Source: Flavobacteriaceae bacterium (lineage in GTDB: Bacteria > Bacteroidota > Bacteroidia > Flavobacteriales > Flavobacteriaceae). Taken from it: 63,089 nt of DNA. Location of the stretch: contig JAITMD010000009.1 in the NCBI GenBank assembly GCA_031277535.1, positions 1 to 63,089 of the forward strand, in the 5' to 3' direction. Under the pieces are notes generated by a model. The model was not told where the DNA came from. It did not search any database and saw only the letters and a list, made by a program, of their open reading frames with translations. This document shows, one piece after another, positions 17,671 to 26,893 of the stretch. Within the stretch, counting starts at the first letter, position 1. The number at the start of each line of letters is the position of its first letter. Position numbers and translations under genes: made by a program.

Positions 17671-17857
17671 GAGTGAAGTATAGGTTGAATAAGCAATTAA
17701 TATAGCTTAAAACTTATAGGGATGTAGCTTGAGCAATAGCTATTGTGTCGTTATGTAGAGAGGTAGTATTTCCTTTTTATTAGATAAAAAGAGAGTATTT
17801 TTAGTAATAGATAAGAATTAATTGTAATTTTACCCCCCAAACACAACTCTTTTATAT
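17671..17857 (+). promoter_or_regulatory. Leader region of pyrR
   Basis: About 190 bp between the repeat array and pyrR. It has a 12-bp palindrome CAATAGCTATTG at 17734-17745 and AGAGAGGT at 17757-17764, which recalls the PyrR-binding loop core of Bacillus. TAATTTTA near 17824-17831 is a near match to a -7 box. If that box is used, the palindrome is upstream of the transcript and not part of an RNA leader. Confidence 0.3.
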
Positions 17858-18406
17858 ATGAATCCAAAAGTATTACTTACTTCAAAAGAGATTGATATTA
17901 TTCTACATCGTTTGGCTTGTCAATTGGTAGAAAAACATCTTGATTTTTCAAATACACTAATTGTGGGTATTCAACCCAGAGGTAAATTTTTAGCTGAACG
18001 CATTCAAGGTATTTTACAAAAAGAATATGGTATTAAAGATATTCCTTTAGGATTCTTAGATATCACTTTTTTCCGTGATGATTTTAGAAGAAATCAAAAA
18101 CCACTTGAAGCAAACAAGACACAAATTGATTTTTTAGTAGAAAACAAAAAGGTAGTTTTTATAGATGACGTATTATATACTGGACGTAGTATCCGTGCCG
18201 CACTTACAGCGATACAGTCGTTCGGTCGTCCTGCAGAGATAGAACTATTGGTTTTGATCGATAGACGTTTTAGTCGTCATTTACCTATTCAACCAGATTA
18301 TAGAGGAAGACAGGTAGATGCGATAAATGATGAGATTGTCAAGGTTCATTGGTCTGAAAATGGACAAGAAGATTGCGTATTCTTGGAAGAAAATAAAAAT
18401 AACTAA
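17858..18406 (+). CDS. pyrR: Bifunctional pyr operon regulator / uracil phosphoribosyltransferase PyrR
   Basis: The 182-residue protein has a type I phosphoribosyltransferase fold. The PRPP motif is VVFIDDVLYTGRSI near residue 98. LIDRRFSRHLPIQPDYRGRQ is the PyrR-typical stretch following it. In Firmicutes PyrR binds pyr mRNA and senses UMP; whether flavobacterial PyrR does so is less clear. It lies 25 bp upstream of pyrB, as expected for a pyrimidine operon. Other pyr genes are not in the window. Confidence 0.93.
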   Translation: MNPKVLLTSKEIDIILHRLACQLVEKHLDFSNTLIVGIQPRGKFLAERIQGILQKEYGIKDIPLGFLDITFFRDDFRRNQKPLEANKTQIDFLVENKKVVFIDDVLYTGRSIRAALTAIQSFGRPAEIELLVLIDRRFSRHLPIQPDYRGRQVDAINDEIVKVHWSENGQEDCVFLEENKNN

Positions 18407-18431
18407 CTACTAAATTATCCTCTCTTATACA

Positions 18432-19358
18432 ATGAAAGAATTAAGTGTAAATCACCTTTTAGGTATAAAATACATCAATAAAAATGATATTGATTTAATC
18501 TTTGAAACAGCTGATCATTTTAAAGAAGTAATCAATAGACCCATTAAAAAAGTTCCTTCTCTTCGTGATATCACTATAGCTAATATCTTTTTTGAAAATA
18601 GTACTCGTACTAAATTATCATTTGAATTAGCTCAAAAACGATTGTCTGCAGATGTAATTAGCTTTTCGGCAGCTCAATCATCTGTGAAAAAAGGAGAAAC
18701 ACTGATAGATACAGTAAATAATATTTTGGCAATGAAAGTGGATATGGTTGTTATGCGTCATAGTAATCCAGGAGCCGCTTACTTTTTGTCAAAAAATGTA
18801 AAAGCAAGTATTGTTAATGCAGGAGATGGAGCACATGAACACCCAACACAGGCTTTATTGGACAGCTATTCTATCCGTGAGAAGTTAGGTGATGTAGCTG
18901 GAAAAAAAGTAGTGATTGTAGGTGATATTTTACACTCTCGCGTAGCTTTGTCTAATATATTTGCTTTACAAATGCAAGGAGCTGAGGTTCGTGTTTGCGG
19001 ACCAAAAACGTTAATTCCTAAACACATAGAAAGTTTAGGTGTTAAGGTAGAAAGTAATTTGAGAAAAGCTTTGGAATGGTGTGACGTTGCTAATATGCTT
19101 CGTGTACAGAATGAGCGTTTAGATTTTAGTTATTTCCCAACAACACGTGAGTACTCTCAACAGTTTGGTTTAGACAAAGAATTATTGGATTCTTTAAATA
19201 AAGAAATTGTAGTTATGCACCCTGGACCAATTAATAGAGGAGTAGAAATTACTTCGGATGTAGCAGATTCGCAACAGTCTGTAATTTTAGATCAGGTGGA
19301 GAATGGAGTAGCAGTACGTATGGCAGTTATCTATTTGTTGGCTTCAAAAATTATGTAG
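18432..19358 (+). CDS. pyrB: Aspartate carbamoyltransferase catalytic subunit
   Basis: Condenses carbamoyl phosphate with aspartate in pyrimidine synthesis. The 308-residue protein has the carbamoyl-phosphate motif STRTKLSFELA near residue 57, HPTQALLDSYSI near 137 and HPGPINRGVEI near 262. No regulatory subunit gene is adjacent, so it probably works as a trimer without PyrI. Second gene of the pyrR-pyrB unit, with a terminator 40 bp on. Confidence 0.96.
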   Translation: MKELSVNHLLGIKYINKNDIDLIFETADHFKEVINRPIKKVPSLRDITIANIFFENSTRTKLSFELAQKRLSADVISFSAAQSSVKKGETLIDTVNNILAMKVDMVVMRHSNPGAAYFLSKNVKASIVNAGDGAHEHPTQALLDSYSIREKLGDVAGKKVVIVGDILHSRVALSNIFALQMQGAEVRVCGPKTLIPKHIESLGVKVESNLRKALEWCDVANMLRVQNERLDFSYFPTTREYSQQFGLDKELLDSLNKEIVVMHPGPINRGVEITSDVADSQQSVILDQVENGVAVRMAVIYLLASKIM

Positions 19359-19396
19359 TTTAAGGTGTCTTTATTAAGGCATATTTGAGATAAAAA

Positions 19397-19427
19397 AACG
19401 AACGATATGATATTCATATCGTTCGTT
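19397..19427 (+). terminator. Terminator after pyrB
   Basis: A perfect 14-bp stem (AACGAACGATATGA and complement) with a 3-base loop, A-tract before and T-tract after. Confidence 0.92.
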
Positions 19428-19652
19428 TTTTTATGTATCTACTCTATATTCCTCGTTTTGTTTATAGCAATTAATTAATCAAAAGAAGAATAAAAGAAAA
19501 GCATCCTCACGCTTGAAGTATCGTTGATTGTGAAGAATTGATTAAATGTTTTTTGGAGAATAAATAAAAGTGTTGATAGGATATTTTTGCACAACAGTAG
19601 CTTTGTATTTATATTCGTTTTATCTTAGCTAAATCAAATTAAGGCGTATACA

Positions 19653-19994
19653 ATGAAAGTAAAAGAAAAAGGGCATACACTTATTATAACAAGTAACGAA
19701 GAAACTCTACAAGAGTTTATCGAAAAGCTGTCTCAACAATATGAGAGTAGTTTTAAAAAGTCGAATTTAGTTATTGATTTAACAACAGCAACATTTCAGA
19801 TGAATGAAGTTGAAATAGAGCAATTTGCTACTATTGCCATTCCTCATATGGAAGAAGTAAACAAATCTTTTGTGTTGGTGATTGAGGGAATTGACTTTAA
19901 TGAGTATGATGAAGATTTAGTTGTTGTGCCAACGCTTCAAGAGGCACTTGATTTGATTGAAATGGATGAAATACAAAGAGATTTAGGATTTTAA
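19653..19994 (+). CDS. Conserved small protein upstream of RNase Z, STAS-like pattern
   Basis: A 113-residue acidic soluble protein. Alternating strands and helices (HTLIITS, NLVIDLTT, SFVLVIEG) resemble a STAS or anti-anti-sigma fold, but the phosphorylated serine motif of such proteins is not evident. I recall this gene beside RNase Z in other Flavobacteria, where it is sometimes misnamed ribonuclease Z. It has its own terminator before rnz, so co-transcription is at best partial. Function unknown. Confidence 0.7.
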   Translation: MKVKEKGHTLIITSNEETLQEFIEKLSQQYESSFKKSNLVIDLTTATFQMNEVEIEQFATIAIPHMEEVNKSFVLVIEGIDFNEYDEDLVVVPTLQEALDLIEMDEIQRDLGF

Positions 19995-20003
19995 AGAAAT
20001 ATG

Positions 20004-20033
20004 AAAAAGGCTTATTGTAAAATAAGCCTTTTT
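20004..20033 (+). terminator. Terminator between the STAS-like gene and rnz
   Basis: AAAAAGGCTTATT and its exact complement around GTAA, followed by further T. Perfect 13-bp stem. Confidence 0.88.
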
Positions 20034-20091
20034 ATTTGGTATCTCTTGATGTTTTTGTAACTTACAAACTTAATTATTAAAATATAATAGC

Positions 20092-21000
20092 TTGAAATTA
20101 ACGATATTAGGTTGTTATGCAGCAACACCTCGTACTATAACTAATCCAACATCTCAAGTATTGGAAATGGGAAGTCATATGTTTTTGATTGATGCTGGAG
20201 AAGGGACTCAAGTACAACTGCGAAAGAAAAAACTTAAGTTTCAGCGTATTAATCATATTTTTATTTCTCATTTACATGGAGATCATTTTTATGGGTTGAT
20301 AGGGTTGATATCAACCTTTATGTTGTTGAATAGACAAACAGATTTGCACGTTTATGGACCAAAGGGAATCAAAGAAGCTATTTTATTACAACTTCGTTTA
20401 GGAAACTCTTTTACAGGTTATAAATTGTTTTTTCATGAGTTAACAAGTAAGCACAGTGAAGTAGTTTTTGAAGATAATAAAGTAAAAGTGACAACTATAC
20501 CTTTGGATCATCGTATTTATACAAATGGTTATTTATTTGAAAGTAAACCAGGAGATAGAAAACTTAGGATAGGAGCAATAGAAGATTTAAAAATTGATAG
20601 ATGTTACTATCAGAAAATTAAGAATGGAGGAGACATTACATTGGATGATGGGACAGTAGTGGCTAATAAAGATATTACGTATGATCCAGAACCTACTGAG
20701 AGTTATGCGTTCTGTTCTGATACTTATTATAGTGAGGCTATTGTACCAATTATTAAGAATGTAAAAGTATTATACCACGAGAGTACATTTTTGGATTCTG
20801 AAGAAAGTTACACAGAAAGAACAAAGCACTGTACAGCTAAACAAGCAGCAACAATTGCTAAATTGGCTGATGTAGGCACATTGATTTTAGGACATTATTC
20901 TACGCGATATAATGATATTACCTTGTTTAAAAAAGAAGCAGAAACAGTATTTAATGGCACAATTTTAAATGCTGAAGATGGCAAAGTGTTTGACCTATAA
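20092..21000 (+). CDS. rnz: Ribonuclease Z (tRNA 3' endonuclease)
   Basis: Zinc endonuclease that trims tRNA 3' trailers. The 302-residue protein shows the metallo-beta-lactamase motif FISHLHGDHFYG near residue 60, the later histidine in PLDHRIY, the aspartate in FCSDTYYSE and the histidine in LGHYSTRY. Translation begins with TTG: the residues after it, KLTILGC, are the universal start of the family, and no ATG exists until well inside the fold. pdxH starts 10 bp later, so they are likely co-transcribed. Confidence 0.94.
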   Translation: MKLTILGCYAATPRTITNPTSQVLEMGSHMFLIDAGEGTQVQLRKKKLKFQRINHIFISHLHGDHFYGLIGLISTFMLLNRQTDLHVYGPKGIKEAILLQLRLGNSFTGYKLFFHELTSKHSEVVFEDNKVKVTTIPLDHRIYTNGYLFESKPGDRKLRIGAIEDLKIDRCYYQKIKNGGDITLDDGTVVANKDITYDPEPTESYAFCSDTYYSEAIVPIIKNVKVLYHESTFLDSEESYTERTKHCTAKQAATIAKLADVGTLILGHYSTRYNDITLFKKEAETVFNGTILNAEDGKVFDL

Positions 21001-21010
21001 TAATTAAATA

Positions 21011-21658
21011 ATGAGTGATTTAGGTACATATAGAAAATCATATGAGAAGAGTGTATTGTTGGAAGAAACAGTAGATGAAAACCCAATGATGCAATTTAGA
21101 AAATGGTTTTGTGAAGTAGAGGATTTTGGAGGAGTAGAAGAAGTAAATGCAATGACTGTTTCAACAATCGGTTTGGATGGGTTTCCAAAAGCGAGAGTTG
21201 TTTTGTTGAAGTCATATGACGAGGAAGGCTTTGTGTTTTATACTAATTATAATTCAGAAAAAGGTAAAGCTATTTTAGCTAATCCTCATCTTTGTTTGTC
21301 TTTTTTCTGGCCTTCAATGGAACGTCAGGTAATCATTAAAGGAATTGCTACCAAAGCGAGTCAATTGCAATCAGACAATTATTTTGACAGTCGCCCTGTG
21401 GGTAGTCGTTTAGGGGCTATTGTATCAGAACAAAGTCAGGTGATTGCTTCGCACCAAGTGTTAGAAGATGCATTAAATGCATTAGAACAATCAGTAAAAG
21501 AAGAAGATATAAAACGACCAGCACATTGGGGTGGTTTTGTGGTAAAACCTGTATCTATTGAGTTTTGGCAAGGGAGAGCAAATCGTTTACACGACCGCAT
21601 TCGTTATACCTTAACTGCTGATGAATTGGATTGGAATATAGAACGATTAGCACCATAG
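21011..21658 (+). CDS. pdxH: Pyridoxamine 5'-phosphate oxidase
   Basis: FMN enzyme making pyridoxal phosphate from pyridoxine or pyridoxamine phosphate. The 215-residue protein has AMTVSTIGLDGFPKARVVLL, GFVFYTNYNSEKGKAI for FMN binding, and the C-terminal FWQGRANRLHDRI signature, which holds substrate-binding residues. Length is typical. It sits between rnz (10 bp) and a small membrane-protein gene (4 bp), so a housekeeping operon is likely. Confidence 0.95.
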   Translation: MSDLGTYRKSYEKSVLLEETVDENPMMQFRKWFCEVEDFGGVEEVNAMTVSTIGLDGFPKARVVLLKSYDEEGFVFYTNYNSEKGKAILANPHLCLSFFWPSMERQVIIKGIATKASQLQSDNYFDSRPVGSRLGAIVSEQSQVIASHQVLEDALNALEQSVKEEDIKRPAHWGGFVVKPVSIEFWQGRANRLHDRIRYTLTADELDWNIERLAP

Positions 21659-21662
21659 AGAA

Positions 21663-21881
21663 ATGAAAATAGTAAAAATTGTATTAGCACTTGTAGCTTT
21701 GTTTTTTATGGGATGGGCACTAATGGAACAAACAAAGACGGAACCTAATATATGGGTACAAGTAATTGGAGTTGCTCTGTTTTTTTATGTTATGATGCGT
21801 TTGATGGCAAAAACGCCAAGTAATTTTGCATCAAAACACCAAGAGGAAGTTGAATCACAAAAAGATAACGATGTTAAATAG
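21663..21881 (+). CDS. Small two-helix membrane protein
   Basis: Seventy-two residues with hydrophobic segments near 4-21 and 32-48 and a charged polar tail. It starts 4 bp after pdxH, and its last codons overlap the start of the Smr gene by 11 bp, so all are translated from one transcript. No family recognised. Confidence 0.7.
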   Translation: MKIVKIVLALVALFFMGWALMEQTKTEPNIWVQVIGVALFFYVMMRLMAKTPSNFASKHQEEVESQKDNDVK

Positions 21882-22431
21882 AGGCGATTTTGTACAGGTA
21901 TTAGATGAAAATGAAGAAGGCGTCGTGATTGACGTGACACATGACATCATAACAATTGAAACAACAGATGGTTTTCATCTGAGTTATAGCTCAAGTGAGT
22001 TGCTGAAAATAGAGAAGGAAGGCAATATAGATTTCAAATCAGCAAGCACAAGAGGTTCTGTAGAGGCAGCTCTACAAGAGAAAATAGGTCCTAAAAAACG
22101 ATCTTTTACAAAAGATAAGCGTTCAAAAAAGGACGAGTTTATGTTAGAGGTTGATTTGCATATCGAGAAGTTGACAAAAGACTTTAAGCATATGGAAAAA
22201 TTTGACATGCTTAATCTGCAATTAGATACAGCAAGGGGACAAGTAGAGTTTGCAATTCGCAATAGAATTCCTCGTATTGTTTTTATTCATGGTGTAGGAG
22301 AGGGCGTTTTAAAGACCGAATTAGAATATTTGTTTAGTAGATATCCAGAAGTTATTTTTGAAGATGCAAACTATCAAAAATATGGATTGGGAGCTACACA
22401 GATTTACATTAAACAAAATGTAAGTAGATAA
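21871..22431 (+). CDS. Smr-domain protein with DUF2027-like N-terminus
   Basis: The protein is 186 residues from the ATG at 21871, whose start MLNRGDFVQVLDE is family-typical; the longer frame from 21826 runs inside the preceding gene. The first 60 residues are a small beta domain. A basic linker (KKRSFTKDKRSKKDE) follows. The C-terminal 100 residues are a Smr domain: LEVDLHIEKL, then FIHGVGEGVLKTEL with the HGxGxG motif, typical of MutS2-like nickases. Nucleic-acid binding is likely; the target is unknown. Confidence 0.87.
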   Translation: MLNRGDFVQVLDENEEGVVIDVTHDIITIETTDGFHLSYSSSELLKIEKEGNIDFKSASTRGSVEAALQEKIGPKKRSFTKDKRSKKDEFMLEVDLHIEKLTKDFKHMEKFDMLNLQLDTARGQVEFAIRNRIPRIVFIHGVGEGVLKTELEYLFSRYPEVIFEDANYQKYGLGATQIYIKQNVSR

Positions 22432-22453
22432 TTGATGGTTCTGTTATAATTAC

Positions 22454-22488
22454 AAAAAAAAGAGTTCAAACTAATGAACTCTTTTTTT
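22454..22488. terminator. Bidirectional terminator before acs
   Basis: AAAAAAAGAGTTCA and its exact complement around a 7-base loop, serving the Smr operon and acs. Confidence 0.88.
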
Positions 22489-22506
22489 GTATGTTGAAAT
22501 GAAGAA

Positions 22507-24414
22507 TTAAATCTTACCATCAATAATTGTAGTTATTACTTCTGGATTGATTAAAGTAGATACATCTCCAAATTCTTTTGTTTCTCCATTGGCAATTGAG
22601 CGTAATATCCTACGCATAATCTTACCTGATCGAGTTTTTGGTAAAGCATCTACAAATTGAATCTTATCCAATTTAGCAATAGGACCAATATGACTTGTAA
22701 TCATTTGGTTAATCTCTTTCATTAAGTTTTCTCTATCGCGGTATTCTCCTTGTACTTTTAATGTAATAAATCCGTATAGAGCATTTCCTTTGATGTCATG
22801 TTTGTATCCAACAACAGCACTTTCTGCTACAGCAGGATGTTCGTTGATAGAATCTTCAATAGGAGCAGTTCCTAAATTATGTCCAGATACAATTACCACA
22901 TCGTCTGCACGACCAGTGATACGATAGTAACCTACTTCATCTCTTAAAGCTCCATCTCCAGTGAAATATTTACCAGGGAATTGTGAGAAGTATGTTTCTT
23001 TGTAACGTTCGTGATCGCCCCAAATAGTTCGTGCCATAGAAGGCCATGGGAATTTGATACACAAAGCACCATCAATTTGATTGTCTTCAATTTCATTTCT
23101 CTTCTCATCCATTAAGACTGCTTGTATTCCAGGCATTGGAAGTGTTGCATAGGTAGGTTTTGTAGGTGTGATGAAAGGAAGAGGTGTAATCATAATACTT
23201 CCTGTTTCAGTTTGCCACCAAGTATCTACAATGGGACATTTTTTCTTACCTACATGATCATTATACCAGTGCCAAGCCTCTTCGTTGATAGGCTCTCCAA
23301 CAGAACCAATAACTCTTAAACTTGATAAATCATGAGAGTTTACATAGCTGTAATCTTGTGTCATTAATGAACGGATAGCTGTTGGAGCTGTATAGAATTG
23401 AGTTACTTTGTATTTGTCAATTACATCCCAGAATCTACTTGGAGTTGGATAAGTAGGTACTCCTTCAAATATTACCGTTGTTGCCCCATTTAATAATGGC
23501 CCATATAAAATGTATGAGTGTCCTGTAATCCATCCGCAGTCTGCTGTACACCAAAAAATATCTTCTTCTTTGTAGTTGAAAATATTGCGGAAAGAATATG
23601 CTGTTTGCACCATATATCCTGCAGTAGTGTGTACCATTCCTTTAGGTTTACCCGTTGATCCAGAAGTATATAAAATAAATAAAGGATCTTCAGAGTCCAT
23701 TACTTGAGCTACATGATTATTAGATACTGTTTCTAATAAAGGAGCTAACCATAAATCACGACCTTCTTTCATTGTGATTTCTGCATTAGTTCTATTAACA
23801 ACTAATACACGCTCAACAGTAGGACAATTTTCTAAAGCTTCGTCAATAATAGGTTTTAAAGGAATTGTTTTATTTCCTCTATAACTACCATCAGAAGTGA
23901 TAACGTATTTACATCCAGAGTCATTTATACGAGAACTTACAGCCGATGATGAAAAGCCTGCAAATACAACGCTGTGTATTGCTCCAATACGTGCACAAGC
24001 AAGCATTGAAACAGCTAATTCAGGTATCATTGGAAGGTAAATACAAACTCTGTCTCCCTTTTGTACTCCTTGTTCTTTTAATACATTAGCTAACTTACAT
24101 ACTCTATTGTACAAATCGTTGTAAGTAATTATTTCTTCTTTTTCATTTGGATCATTAGGCTCAAATATAATAGCCGCTTTATCTCCTCTTTTAGCTAAAT
24201 GTCTATCAATACAGTTTTTTACGATGTTTAGTTTTGCATTGGTAAACCATTGGAATTTTGATTCTTCCATATCAAAATCAAAAACCTTATCCCATACCTG
24301 ATACCATACAAAGTTTTCTTCTGCTATTTTTCCCCAGAATTTACGAGGTTCACGTACCGATTTTTTATAATGCTTGAAGTATTGCTCCAAGTTTTCTATT
24401 TTATAATAACTCAT
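22507..24414 (-). CDS. acs: Acetyl-CoA synthetase (AMP-forming)
   Basis: Activates acetate to acetyl-CoA via acetyl-AMP. The 635-residue protein has the P-loop LYTSGSTGKPKGMVHT near residue 248, VDTWWQTETGSI near 395 which defines the acetate pocket (Trp), YFTGDGALRDEVGYY, and PKTRSGKIMRRILR near 595, with the lysine known to be acetylated in the family. Length is normal. Single gene on the minus strand; GNAT acetyltransferase or deacetylase genes are not nearby. Confidence 0.96.
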   Translation of the reverse strand: MSYYKIENLEQYFKHYKKSVREPRKFWGKIAEENFVWYQVWDKVFDFDMEESKFQWFTNAKLNIVKNCIDRHLAKRGDKAAIIFEPNDPNEKEEIITYNDLYNRVCKLANVLKEQGVQKGDRVCIYLPMIPELAVSMLACARIGAIHSVVFAGFSSSAVSSRINDSGCKYVITSDGSYRGNKTIPLKPIIDEALENCPTVERVLVVNRTNAEITMKEGRDLWLAPLLETVSNNHVAQVMDSEDPLFILYTSGSTGKPKGMVHTTAGYMVQTAYSFRNIFNYKEEDIFWCTADCGWITGHSYILYGPLLNGATTVIFEGVPTYPTPSRFWDVIDKYKVTQFYTAPTAIRSLMTQDYSYVNSHDLSSLRVIGSVGEPINEEAWHWYNDHVGKKKCPIVDTWWQTETGSIMITPLPFITPTKPTYATLPMPGIQAVLMDEKRNEIEDNQIDGALCIKFPWPSMARTIWGDHERYKETYFSQFPGKYFTGDGALRDEVGYYRITGRADDVVIVSGHNLGTAPIEDSINEHPAVAESAVVGYKHDIKGNALYGFITLKVQGEYRDRENLMKEINQMITSHIGPIAKLDKIQFVDALPKTRSGKIMRRILRSIANGETKEFGDVSTLINPEVITTIIDGKI

Positions 24415-24521
24415 AATGGCTTAGTGTGTATTTATCTGTCTGTTGTATTTATTTTGATGTCCTTAATATGGACTTTTATATTATTTGTTTAAATATAAGA
24501 TAATGTATATAAAAACACAAA

Positions 24522-24556
24522 AGTCACACAGTTTTTTAGAAAAAAACTGTGTGACT
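24522..24556. terminator. Bidirectional terminator, 16-bp perfect stem
   Basis: AGTCACACAGTTTTTT, loop AGA, then its complement. It ends the nitronate-monooxygenase-like operon 20 bp past the stop. Confidence 0.85.
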
Positions 24557-24576
24557 ATATTTTTACAGAGAAAAAA

Positions 24577-25515
24577 CTAAAGAGAAGCTACTTGTTCTTT
24601 TGCTTGTTTGAACTCTTTGATGATGTCACTTATAATTTTTTCGACAGGTTCTATTTTCGTGATAATTCCTGCTATTTGTCCAATTTCTAATTCTCCTTCT
24701 TCTAAATCTCCTTCAAACATTCCTTTCTTGGCTCTGGCTCTACCTAAGTAATTTTTTAGCGCTTCTACATCTGCTCCTTGTCCATACAGTTCTTGTAGCC
24801 CTTGATAAAACTTATTCTTTATCAGACGGACAGGGGCCAATTCTTTTAAACTGACCATTGTATCACCTTCTTTTACTTCTAATAATAGATTTTTAAAATT
24901 GTCGTGAGCAGAACTCTCTACAGAAGCAGCGAAGCGTGTACCCATTTGTACACCATCGGCACCTAATACCATAGCAGCAAGCATTCCTTTACCAGTAGCA
25001 ATACCACCAGCAGCTATCAACGGAATACTTATTTGTTCACGTACCATAGGAATTAATGTTAGCGTTGTTGTTTCTTCTCTTCCATTATGACCTCCTGCTT
25101 CAAATCCTTCAGCAACCACAGCATCTACTCCTGCTTCCTGTGCTTTTAAGGCAAATTTAGAAGAGCTTACTACATGAACAACAGTAATACCATGTTGTTT
25201 TAATAGGGGAGTCCATGTTTTTGGATTACCTGCAGAAGTAAAAACAATTTTTACACCTTCTTCTATGACAATATTTATAATCTCCTCAACATTGGGGTAG
25301 AGCATAGGAATGTTAACACCAAAGGGTTTATCCGTTGCTTTTTTACACTTTTGAATGTGCTCTCGTACTACCTCAGGATACATTGATCCTGCTCCAATAA
25401 GGCCTAAGCCTCCTGCATTACTTACAGCGCTGGCTAATTTGTAACCGCTATTCCATATCATTCCTCCTTGAATAATAGGGTATTGAATGCCAAAAAGTTG
25501 AGTGATTCTATTCAT
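24577..25515 (-). CDS. NAD(P)H-dependent flavin oxidoreductase / nitronate monooxygenase-like
   Basis: The 312-residue protein is a TIM-barrel FMN enzyme of the 2-nitropropane dioxygenase/FabK group. It has PIIQGGMIWNSG near the start, AGGHNGREETTT near residue 140 with the catalytic histidine region, and AAGGIATGKGMLAAMVLGAD for FMN phosphate. The family includes nitronate monooxygenases and enoyl-ACP reductases, so exact substrate is open. It lies 18 bp downstream of mnmA; no functional link is known. Confidence 0.85.
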   Translation of the reverse strand: MNRITQLFGIQYPIIQGGMIWNSGYKLASAVSNAGGLGLIGAGSMYPEVVREHIQKCKKATDKPFGVNIPMLYPNVEEIINIVIEEGVKIVFTSAGNPKTWTPLLKQHGITVVHVVSSSKFALKAQEAGVDAVVAEGFEAGGHNGREETTTLTLIPMVREQISIPLIAAGGIATGKGMLAAMVLGADGVQMGTRFAASVESSAHDNFKNLLLEVKEGDTMVSLKELAPVRLIKNKFYQGLQELYGQGADVEALKNYLGRARAKKGMFEGDLEEGELEIGQIAGIITKIEPVEKIISDIIKEFKQAKEQVASL

Positions 25516-25533
25516 TATTTATAACGTGGTTTT

Positions 25534-26745
25534 TTATAGTTTTGATATTACGCCCGAACCAATTAGTTCGTCATTGATATGCCAAGATACAAATTGTCCT
25601 TCAGTTATTGCAGATTGAGGTTCTTCAAATCGAACATACAAACCATCTTTCATGCGATATAATGTAGCTTTTTGTAAAGGTTGACGATATCTTATACGAG
25701 CTAATATACTCATTGTTTCACCTACTTCCAAAGTCAAGTCTTCACGAATCCAATGTATTTCATTTTCTTTTACAAATAAAGATTTATGAAATAACCCAGG
25801 GTGTTGACTTCCTTGTCCAGTATAAATAATATTCTCTTTAACATCTGTAGCAATGATAAACAAAGGTTCTACTGTTCCTCCTACGTTCAAACCTTTGCGT
25901 TGTCCTGTAGTGAAGAAATGCGCACCATAATGTTCTCCTACTTTTTTACCCATATCAGGTGTATATTCATAAGCTTTTGCTTCTTGATACAGTTGTTCTT
26001 CTAATGAACTATTTTCAGGAAGTGCTGTCTTAGTAAATAGTGGAGCATCTTTTGGGATTTCATAAATAAAACCATCCTTAGGTTTTAATTGTTGTTGTAA
26101 GAATTCAGGAAGTCTTACTTTTCCAATAAAACACAAACCTTGAGAATCTTTTTTATCCGCAGTTATTAAATCCATCTCAGCTGCAATTTCACGAACTTGT
26201 GGTTTTAAAAGCTCACCTATAGGAAATAGTGCTTTGGCCAATTGTTCTTGAGACAATTGACATAAAAAATAAGATTGATCTTTGTTTGGATCTGCTCCAG
26301 CAAGAAGTTTATAGACTGTTTTTGTAGTTCCATCTTCCAATGTAATTACTTCTTCCTCTTTGCGGCAATAGTGACCTGTGGCAACATAATCTGCACCAAG
26401 TTCTAATGCTATTTTCATAAATACATCAAACTTGATTTCTCTATTACATAAAACATCTGGATTTGGGGTACGTCCATTTTCATATTCATTGAACATATAA
26501 TCCACAATCTTTTCTTTATACTGCTCACTTAGGTCAACGGTTTGAAAAGGAATACCTAACTTCTCCGCTACCATTAATGCATCATTGCTATCTTCTAACC
26601 AAGGGCATTCGTTTGAAATGGTCACAGAATCATCGTGCCAGTTTTTCATAAACAGCCCTATAACTTCATATCCTTGTTCTTTCAATAAGTAGGCAGCTAC
26701 ACTTGAGTCTACACCACCTGAAAGACCTACTACTACTCTTTTCAT
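25534..26745 (-). CDS. mnmA: tRNA-specific 2-thiouridylase
   Basis: Thiolates U34 of tRNA-Lys, Glu and Gln, using sulfur passed from a cysteine desulfurase. The 403-residue protein starts with the PP-loop [15 protein letters not shown]. The catalytic cysteine is in [12 protein letters not shown] near residue 102, and the second in GLCFIGK near 206. The middle section has [23 protein letters not shown], split here into TVYKLLAG and [11 protein letters not shown]-terminal beta domains complete it; an insertion of about 30 residues after KDAPLFTK makes it longer than E. coli MnmA (368). Confidence 0.95.
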   Translation of the reverse strand: MKRVVVGLSGGVDSSVAAYLLKEQGYEVIGLFMKNWHDDSVTISNECPWLEDSNDALMVAEKLGIPFQTVDLSEQYKEKIVDYMFNEYENGRTPNPDVLCNREIKFDVFMKIALELGADYVATGHYCRKEEEVITLEDGTTKTVYKLLAGADPNKDQSYFLCQLSQEQLAKALFPIGELLKPQVREIAAEMDLITADKKDSQGLCFIGKVRLPEFLQQQLKPKDGFIYEIPKDAPLFTKTALPENSSLEEQLYQEAKAYEYTPDMGKKVGEHYGAHFFTTGQRKGLNVGGTVEPLFIIATDVKENIIYTGQGSQHPGLFHKSLFVKENEIHWIREDLTLEVGETMSILARIRYRQPLQKATLYRMKDGLYVRFEEPQSAITEGQFVSWHINDELIGSGVISKL

Positions 26746-26893
26746 AATGATCTAATCGAGATATTAAGTCGCAAAAATACGATATTAATATCCGATGTAA
26801 TAGCAATTTTTGATAGCTTTAATATATCTCTTTTGGAAAAACTATAAGAAGATTCAATCGCTTTTTTCTTTAAATATTCAAAAAATGGATAAA

